From Aegilops tauschii subsp. strangulata (Eukaryota; Streptophyta; Magnoliopsida; Poales; Poaceae), in the NCBI RefSeq assembly GCF_002575655.3, contig NC_053036.3, positions 193,844,788 to 193,908,787 on the forward strand: DNA of 64,000 nt. Reading direction: 5' to 3'. The notes beneath the pieces were generated by a model. That model made no database searches. It was not told the origin of the DNA and saw only the letters and a list, made by a program, of their open reading frames with translations. Position numbers and translations under genes: made by a program. Shown here piece by piece: positions 55,859 through 64,000 of this stretch (the first letter of the stretch is position 1; every line of letters begins with the position of its first letter).

Positions 55859-58800
55859 CCTATTGTGTGGAGTAGGGAAGATCATTCTCCCCGGGTTGAT
55901 AATCCGGGTCACCTGGCCTTGGTGGTGGCTCCTCAGGTTGGGGGGTATAAATTCACTATAGTGCTCATGGACGGAGGCAGCAGTATCAACATCCTCTATT
56001 ATGAGACCTTCCGTCGTATGGGTTTAACTGATAAAAACCTCAGCCAGTCCAATACTGTTTTCCATGGCGTGGTGCCCGACAAGTCGGCATATCCAGTCGG
56101 TAAGATCGAGCTGGAAGTAGCCTTTGGAGATGAGTACAACTAGATGGCGGAAAAACTAACCTTTGAGGTGGTTAAGATAAGAAGCCCGTACCATGCCTTA
56201 TTTGGGCGGCCGGCTTACGCCAAGTTCATGGCACGGCCGTGTTATGTGTATCTGCAGCTCAAGATGCCGGGTCACAATGGGACCATTACGGTTCATGGCA
56301 GCCGAAGGATAGCCTTGGAGTGTGAGGAAGGTGACGCGGCTTACGCTGAATCTGTTTGTGCAGCAGAGGAGTTGAAGTTTTACAAGGACAATGTTGACCC
56401 GGCAGATATGACGTCTTTGAAAAAGCCAACCACGGAGCATGAGCCGGTAATGAAATTTAAGTCAGCTGATGAGACTAAACTTGTTGACTTTGTTCCAGGT
56501 GACTCATCTCAGCAGTTCAGCATCAGTGCCAATCTGGATCCGAAATAGGAAGGCGCGCTCATCGAGTTCATCCGTGAGAACAGGGACATCTTTGCATGGA
56601 AACCTTCTGACATGCCAGGTGTACCTAGAGAACGCGCTGAGCACACTCTCAATATTGATCCGAAATTTAAGCCGGTCAGGCAATTCCTCCGACGGTTTAA
56701 TGAGGAGAGGCGGAAAGCCATTGGTGAGGAGGTAGCCCGACTCTTGGCAGCCGGGTTTATTGTTGAAGTTTTTCATCCAGAATGGTTAGCTAACTGGGTG
56801 CTTGTGCTTAAGAAGAACGGCACCTGGCGGATGTGTGTGGACTATACGGATTTAAACAAAGCTTGTCCGGCTGATCCTTTTGCTCTCCCCCGTATTGATA
56901 AAATTATTGATGCTACGGCGGGTTGCCAGCGTTTAAGCTTTTTGGATGCTTACTCTGGATACCATCAGATCAAAATGGCAGTTAAGGACCAGGAGAAGAC
57001 GGCGTTTATCACTCCCTTTGGAGCCTTCTGCTATGTGTCTATGCCTTTTGGGCTCAAGAGTGCACAGGCGACTTACCAGCGTTGCGTGCAGAATTGTCTT
57101 CATAACCAGATTGGGCGCAATGTTCATGCCTATGTGGATGATATCGTGGTTAAATCCAGGGAGAAGGTGACCTTGATAGATGATCTGAGAGAGACCTTTG
57201 ATAATCTCCGGGTCTACAAGATGATGCTTAACCCGGCCAAGTGTGTTTTTGGTGTTCCTGCAGGCAAGCTCTTGGGTTTTCTGGTTTCTCATAGAGGTAT
57301 TGAAGCTAACCCAGAAAAGATCAAGGCAATCACCTCTCTGGCTAAGCCGGCGTGCATAAACGACGTCCAGCGTCTGGCGGGTCGCATCGCTGCTTTGAGC
57401 CGGTTTATAAGCCGGTTGGGCGAAAAGGCCATGCCACTGTACCAGATGATGAAGAAAACAGATGACTTTATCTGGAATGATGCTGCTAATACTGCTTTTG
57501 AGGATTTGAAAAGACAGCTAGCTGAGCCACCAGTCCTTGCTGCTCCCGTTGACGAGGAGCCCTTATTGCTGTATGTAGCCGCTAACACACGAGTTGTCAG
57601 TGTGGCTGTGGTGGTGGAGCGTAAGGAAGCGGGTAAGGAGTATCCGGTTCAGCGGCCGGTTTACTACGTCAGCGAAGTACTCATTGAGTCCAAACAGCGG
57701 TATCCACATTGGCAGAAGCTTGTTTATGGTGTGTTCATGGCAAGCCAGAAGCTTAAGCATTATTTCCAGGGCCACCCTATCACTGTGGTCAGTTCTGCCC
57801 CCCTAGGAGATATCATCCAAAACAGAGAAGCCACAGGAAGGGTTGCTAAGTGGGCTATAGAACTTGGGCCTCATGGTCTAAAATACGTGCCACGCACTGC
57901 TATCAAATCTCAAGCATTGGTGGATTTCATCAACGATTGGACAGAGCTGCAGGTGCCTGAAGAGAAACCGGATAATACATACTGGTCTATTCACTTTGAC
58001 GGGTCCAGGCAATTGGAGGGCTCGGGGGCTGGAGTTGTGTTAGCTTCCCCTCGAGGTGACAAGTTTTGTTATGTACTACGGTTGATGTTTCCCTGTACTA
58101 ACAATGCGGCTGAGTACGAGGCTTTGCTCCATGGTCTTCGGATGGCTAAGGAGATGAGCTTAAGCCGGGTAAGATGCTTTGGTGACTCAGATTTGGTGGC
58201 CCAACAAGTATCAGGCAAGTGGGATTCCAAGGACCCCCTCATGGCGGCTTATCGCCGTGAAGTTGATGCCATTGCTGGACATTTTCAGGGTTACCAGGTA
58301 GAGCACATCGATTACAGAAAGAACGAGGCGGCTGATGCATTAAGCCGGTTAGGCTCTCAGCGAAAGCCGGTGCCGCCTAATACTTTCTTGGATATTCTCC
58401 ATAATCCTTCTATCAAGTTGCCTACAGAGGAAGACTTGGCTGTTCCTGACCCGGAAGCACAATTGGTAGCGGCTCTCCACGCTATCCCAGATTGGACAGT
58501 GCCATACTTGGCTTACATGACCCGGGGAGAGTTGCCTGAAGTTGAAACTTTGGCCAGACAAATAACCCGGCGGTCTAAGTCAATGGTAATTATCAATGGT
58601 GAGTTGCATCATCGCAGTGTCACTGGAGCTTTTCAGCGTTGTGTTTCCTCGGAGGAAGGTCAAGAAATTTTACGTGAGATTCACGAGGGGGATTGTGGCC
58701 ATCATGCTGGCTCAAAATCCCTTGTGGCCAAGGCCTTTCGTCATGGGTTTTATTGGCTGACGGCTCATGCTGATGCAGTGGACTTGGTCAGTAAATGTGA

Positions 58801-59750
58801 CGGTTGTCAGAAGTTTTCAAGACGTGCTCACGTGCCGGCTCAAGAGTTGAGGATGATTCCAATCACTTGGCCGTTTGCGGTCTGGGAGCTTGATGTGGTT
58901 GGGCCTTTCAAACGATCCAAAGATAATAAGACCCACCTCTTGGTGGCGGTTGACAAGTTTACAAAGTGGGTTGAGGCAGAGCCCGTTAGTAAGTGTGACG
59001 CAGCCACAACGGTTCAGTTCATGAAAAGGGTGATATTTCGCTTTGGTTTTCCACACAGCATTATAACTGACAATGGTACCAATCTGTCTAAAGGCGCCAT
59101 GGAGGAGTTTTGTCAACGAGAGCATATTCGGCTTGATGTTTCATCAGTGGCTCACCCGCAATCCAATGGTCAAGCTGAGAGAGCCAATCAGGAAATCTTG
59201 AAGGGCGTCAAGCCCCGGCTTTTGGTCCCTTTGCAACGGACGCCAGGTTGTTGGGTGGAGGAGTTACCCTCCGTGTTATGGAGCATCAATACTACTCCTA
59301 ACAGGTCTACGGGTTACACGCCTTTCTTCATGGTTTATGGAGCGGAGGCGGTCCTCCCTAGCGACATCCGTCATGACTTGCCCCGAGTGGCGGCTTATGT
59401 TGAGGCGGATTGAGCAGGCGCGTCAAGATGCTCTTGACTTGTTGGACGAACAACGTGATGTGGCAGCAGCTCGCTCGGCGATTTACCAACAAGACCTGTG
59501 CCGCTATCACAGCCGCCGGGTTAAGTCCAGGGTATTCCAGGAAGGTGATCTGGTGCTCCGGCTTATCCAAGATCAAACAGATGCACACAAGTTATCCCCG
59601 CCTTGGGAAGGGCCCTTTGTGGTCAGCAAGAACTTGCACAACGGGTCATACTACCTTATCGATGTTCGGGAGCACAAAGATTCATGTAAGTCGGAGGAAG
59701 AAACCCGTCGGCCGTGGAACATAGCTCAGCTTCGGCCTTATTACACTTGA
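55859..59750 (+). pseudogene. Element B protease, RT, RNase H (two), integrase
   Basis: Protease VLMDGGSSINILYYETFRRM. After ambers at 56141 and 56546 a 933-codon frame runs from 56612: RT (FLDAYSGYHQIKMA, YVDDIVV), RT-linked RNase H, second RNase HI-like domain (WSIHFDGSRQLEGSGAGV, NNAAEYEALLHGLRMA, NEAADALSRL), integrase finger (HEGDCGHH...KCDGCQ) and core (WELDVVGPF, ITDNGTNL, SNGQAERANQEI). A two-base loss at 59410 shifts the frame into the C-terminal integrase tail, which ends IAQLRPYYT at 59750. TAG at 55856 (CAG in A) precedes protease. The catalytic motifs are all kept; expression as one polyprotein is not possible. Confidence 0.92.
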
Positions 59751-60863
59751 GCCACCGGCTCTCATAATGTACATATTTCTATAGCCATGTATATATTATG
59801 ATAAATAATAAAGCAGGACCTTTGTCCTTTTTCCCTCCAAAGGTAAACGTGTTATTGTTATTTCCATTACAACATTACATGGTCACTTGGAGGTTGATCC
59901 GGCTTATGATCGTATTCGAATCTAGCCGTTAACAATATGATCACTTGGGGGCTTCCTGTTCAAACATAGGTCGTATTCGAACCAAAGAGAACATAGCTGT
60001 CGATACCCACTTGATTGGCAAATTGCCGAGCTCATTGGGGAGTTTTTCTTGATAATATTTGAATCATAGCACAATCCCCTTTGGGAACCGACATGGATCG
60101 TATTCGAATCAGCGTCGTTAAACAACTCTCAAGGTCATTTGGGGGCTTCCTGTTCAAACATAGGTCGTATTCGAACCAAAGAGAACATAGCTGTCGGTAC
60201 CCTCTTGATCGGCAACGCCAAAGCCACTGGGGGCTATATGATCGCATTCGAATCTTAGCTTAACCCCTTTGGGACGGTTCTCTGGTCGTATTCGAATCAG
60301 AAGCCCCTAAGTTTTTGATCTTTTGGTTTGCAACAAGTTCTTTTGATCATATCAAAAGTGTGCACGGGTGGTTCTTACTCCACCGGCTTAACTTTGATTA
60401 ATAATGTTGATAGCACATAATAAGCATTATAGGTGCTGGTGAACCGGAGTTGAGTTCTCAACCTCATTATTTCGGTTACATGAACCGGAAGTGTACTTGA
60501 AGGCTTACAGGTATGCTATTATGGTTATCTCGAAGATATGATTGAGAGCCGGTCTTTTATGACCTCGGTTCATATTCCGGGTTATATGTAAAATGTATGA
60601 CTCTCCATGCGGTAAGACGCCTAGAGACTTGTGATTTGTTTTTCTATGCAGGACAATTAAAGACAGTTCTTTAAGCTTAAGGAAAGTAAATGATCAAACA
60701 TAACCCGAAGGAATCTAAAAGAGCAGCTTCAACGGAGTTAAGCGCTGCACACGTGCACGATGGCACGACAAAATTAAGTGTTTGTCCTACTCTATTACAG
60801 GACTCCCCGAGTCCAAAAGGTGAGGCATTGTTTTTAAGGCATAACCATGAGCCGTCTAAGAAA
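59751..60863. repeat. Convergent spacer with TCGTATTCGAA repeats (element B)
   Basis: Between the 3' ends of pol (plus) and the antisense gene (minus). Six copies of (g)atcgtattcgaatc or ggtcgtattcgaacc lie at about 59.91-60.30 kb. A longer block of about 50 bp (cttcctgttcaaacatagg...agagaacatagctgtcg) occurs twice, 196 bp apart. The CpGs are kept here, whereas several are lost in element A. Confidence 0.85.
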
Positions 60864-63800
60864 TCAAGGTGCTTGTTGGGTTGAAGCTCCCGGCTCATCC
60901 CTCTCCGCTCCCCCGGCTGTTTCCATGACCTGGAAGGTTGATGATTTCCAGTCAATGCCACTCAAGGCTTCAAATTTAGCCTCATCATCAATTAACCCGG
61001 CCGGGTCAACTTCTGGGGCGAAGGTATGCTTACGAGTCGGAGGGATCAGGCTGACTGCTTCATAGCGTGGAGTTGGGATCCTCTGATTTTCCGCGTCATA
61101 GCCCGGTTGATACTTGGTAAGGTCTGTGTCATTCCCAATCAAGGTGACCACCGGGCGCACGCTCTTCACACAGGCGGCGAAGTCTTTCTGGTCAAAGGGG
61201 GTGCCGTCTTCCTTCAGGCTGGGGTATCCAAGAGCGATGTCGGCCGGGTCTAGCTCCGGTAGAAACGCCTTGGCCCGGCTCAGAGCAGCTATAGCTCCGG
61301 CTCTTGCAGAAGCCCGTCTCAGCTCTTGGAAGCGCTGAGGAAGTACGGCAAGCCGCCTGAGTACATCTGCCAGGTGAGTGGGAACTTCATTGGACAGAGC
61401 CACAACGGCTAAAGCACGTTGTGACCTGGTGTAAAGTTGCTCCACCAAAGTGTAAACCGCCTTCAGCTTGGTCAGCACGCTCTGGTTGAGGTTGGAACTC
61501 CTGGGACCTGCATTACAAAGTCAAGTGAGCTGTTGGCAATTGAAATGTTTCTGGGAACTAAATGATGTAAACTGATTAGAAATTTACCAAAGATTGCGGA
61601 GACCATCTGAGAGACATGGCGTTTTAAGCCAGATAGCTCGGCGGTTCTCTCAGTAAGAGTGGCCTCCGCCTGTTCGGCCCGGCTGAGCAAAGCAGCTTTT
61701 TCATCTGCCCAGGTTTTCCTTTCTGCTTCAAATTTTTTCTTCAGTTTCTCTTGTGCAGATACACTGAGTTCAAATTTGGAGTTGGCTTTGTGGGTTTCAC
61801 TTTCCTGGGTCTTCAACCGGTTCTTCAAATCAGAGATTTCCGATTCAAATTTCTTACAGGCGGCCTGTACAAATTCCGGGTTACAGTTCAGGTGATTACA
61901 ATGCAATATTAAGTCCCAAGCACTTTGCAAGCAAAGACACTTGGTACTTGGGGACTAATGTATGCTGAAAGACTCTATCTACAGTGCCGGTTCATGAAAG
62001 TAAGTCCCGAGCACTTTGCAGGCAAAGGTACTCGGCACTTGGGGGCTAATGTGCAGAGTTGCTCAACTACTTGATTAAAACATAAGGTAAAAGACCGGTT
62101 CACCTAGGCTGTTTAACCCGGACCTTGAGTGTTACCAGGTAAGCCGGCATTAAGTCTACAACATATTCTATCATAAGTAATAGACTTGGGGGCTAGCATG
62201 GTAAGGATGACTATGGAGTAAGCAAGAGAGTTGTACCTCAGATTTTTGCTGTATCTGCTTCACCATGTCAATTTCCAGGTCCCGGCTGTTGTGCACTTGA
62301 CCAATATAACCAGCGACAATATCTCCAATGCTCAGATTGGCATAGTTAGTAATGTCCAGCCTGGCTCTGCGGCGTTCCAGAAGTTCCTCCTCAGCAGAGC
62401 ACTTAGCCAGCACGGTGGGTCTTCCCGGTTCAACAAATTCGGTCCGGGTAATCACCACATCCGGGTCATTCGGATGAGCCGGGCTGGGGATCTCCGGGTT
62501 ATCAGAACCCTCCATAACTTGCTCGTCAGATGGGGCGGTGGTGGTTTCTGGAGCTGGTGCAGACGGCGGCTCAGAGGCAGAGGCGTTGGGTTCAGTCAAG
62601 ACCGGCTCTTCGACCGGTTTACTTTTCTTTGCCCTCTTGGTGGGTTTTGCTTGTGCACTGAAAGTCAAAAGGTTAGTGCAAAAACATGAGTAAGATAAGC
62701 ACAAAATAAGCTGATCATCATTACCCGGGTGCGGTCTTGAAAGCCAACAAGTTAGATTGCATGGAGTCACTGGAGGAAGGTGAAGTTTCCTGATAGTTTG
62801 AATCAGAAGAATTGAGTGGTTGACGAGTGACGCCCGCCAAAGGATGAAAAGGATATAAGTTGGAGATAACCTCGGTCCGGCGCTTCCTTGATGCTTTAGG
62901 TAAGCCGGAGAAGAGGTCTGCATCCTTGTTGGTCCGGGTTTGCCTCCGGCTCTCATGAATCTGTCGCTTCAAAAGAAATTGAGGATCTTGATAAGCTAAA
63001 GGATGTGAAAATCTTACTTTCCGGGTTACTCTTCGGACTTTCAGCCTTGGCAAGGGCTCGGAGTCAGAGGAAAATATAGTTACCTCTTCAATCACCGGGT
63101 TACTCGCTCCGATATCCTCCTGCTGATAATCAGTGTCAATAAGGTGGTTAAAAACAAACAAAAAACAAAAGAAGAGCCTAAGAATCAAGGGCTACCTCTG
63201 ACTCGGAGGTGTCATCCAGGTGAAGCAGGTCTGAGGCGCTAGGCTTACTCCCCTTCTTGCGGGGAGCGGCTCTCCTGGCGGCTTTTTTAACCTTCCTGAC
63301 TTTTTTAGCAGCCTCATGGTCATACCTGACCTTCCAGAACTTATCATTAGCCTGAAAAATACAACAAAGGTTTCTTGAAGTTAAGACAAAAATTGTTAAA
63401 ATGGAAAGTAAGGTGTTCAGATCAGTAGCTTACCGCCGGAGCCGGGTTAGCTTTGCATAAGGGACTTAAGCCTGTCCTCCCGCAATCTGCTAAGCTCTCG
63501 TTCAGAAGGGACTTGGTCATGTCATCAACGACGTCCTCAGGTAAGTCGTTGGGGCTGTGCCGAAGAGGATCATCCTTCCGGCCCGTGTAATCACACATTA
63601 AGCCGGGGCGGCGGCTTAGAGGAATCACCCGCCAAGTAATCCAGACCCGGACCAGATCAACGCCGTTAAGGCCGTTTCCCAGAAGAGCTTTGATTTTGTT
63701 GATGGTGGGGATAAGTGGTTGACGCTCAGCTTGAGATAATTTGTCTGGCAGGGGGTGATTTGACTCCAGACGCAGGGCGCGAAAGCCGGGCAGAGGGTTC

Positions 63801-64000
63801 TCATCAGCCGGAGAAGTATCCTGGCAGTAGAACCATGTTTGGTTCCAGTCCTTTGGGTGGCTTGGCGGCTCAGCATAAGGAAAGAGACAATATCTCTGTC
63901 GTTGAATTGAGATTCCACCAAGTTCCAAGCTAGGCCCGTTGGCGCATTCATTCTGGCGGTTCAGGTAAAATAACTCCCTAAAGAGTAGCAGGCTGGGTTC
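60864..64000 (-). CDS. Antisense accessory gene of element B (Transposase_28-like), open, 5' end outside window
   Basis: Exons on the minus strand: >64000-63434, 63351-63196, 63122-62725, 62657-62237, 61864-61588 and 61507-60864. All introns are GT-AG, phases agree, and there is no stop over 768 residues plus the missing start. Exon 1: Transposase_28-like domain (LLLFRELFYLNRQNECA, DWNQTWFYCQDTSP, MCDYTGRKDDPLRHSP). Exon 2: Lys/Ala-rich basic segment. Exon 3: Ser/Arg-rich (FSSDSEPLPRLKVRR). Exon 4: Pro/Ala-rich, then HNSRDLEIDMVKQIQQKSE. Exon 5: coiled coil (SEISDLKNRLKTQESETHKA). Exon 6: VLTKLKAVYTLVEQLYTRSQ and a C-terminal acidic tail. Likely transcribed from its own promoter, as at 38085 in element A. 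Biochemical role unknown. Confidence 0.8.

Larger units (their letters stand above)
52760..64000 (+). mobile_element. Element B: Tat-like Ty3/gypsy retrotransposon nested in element A
   Basis: 5' LTR, PBS, gag-pol on plus, repeat spacer, and a minus-strand accessory gene continuing past the window end. The 3' LTR is not reached. The same family as element A and in opposite orientation, so A and B form long inverted repeats. The five bases acggc (52755-52759) before the LTR are the expected target duplication; its partner lies outside the window. Confidence 0.9.

Overview
This is a nuclear segment of a large grass genome, almost certainly from the wheat/barley tribe (Triticeae). The evidence is a BARE/Angela-like LTR, a Fatima-like LTR, Stowaway and Tourist MITEs with the usual grass termini, and only two recognisable intact genes in 64 kb of nested transposons. 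Family names were assigned from remembered LTR and protein motifs, not from a search, and are tentative.

Layout. (1) 1-15.3 kb is a nest: retroelement X, an unassigned LTR element with a degraded ORF, was hit by a BARE-like LTR. That LTR was hit by a Fatima-like element, which in turn was hit by LTR D. Further right, X also carries a 5.8-kb copia element with two 345-bp LTRs, itself split by a 2.5-kb solo LTR. (2) 15.3-21.3 kb holds decayed DNA-transposon sequence, an ATGGCAAC-repeat element and a LINE remnant. (3) 21.7-23.7 kb is an intact four-exon GH17 glucan endo-1,3-beta-glucosidase-like gene with two CBM43 domains and an altered catalytic motif. (4) 23.9-31.4 kb holds an AT-rich degenerate repeat field, a PIF/Harbinger transposon (TAA target duplication, TIRs, dead transposase) and a decayed LINE. 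(5) 31.7-34.9 kb is an intact eight-exon cysteine-rich receptor-like kinase on the minus strand, with Stowaway MITEs in two introns and a 112-bp LINE tail just upstream of its start codon. (6) 35-37.3 kb holds a Tourist MITE, a LINE fragment and a truncated LTR.

(7) 37.3-64 kb holds two members of one Ty3/gypsy family (Tat-like). Element A (minus strand) is interrupted in pol by a 4.05-kb solo LTR with a perfect GTTAG target duplication. It is interrupted again in gag by element B (plus strand), whose 5' LTR starts at 52760. Both encode gag-protease-RT-RNaseH-(second RNaseH)-integrase. Both also carry a six-exon antisense ORF (Transposase_28-like) that converges on pol. The gag-pol genes of A and B are dead and share two amber codons, whereas the antisense gene of B is open through every exon in the window.

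The two host genes belong to different processes (cell-wall beta-glucan and cell-surface signalling), and nothing in the sequence links them. I saw no tRNA, rRNA or CRISPR feature. The most useful leads are the GH17 gene and the antisense gene of the A/B family.
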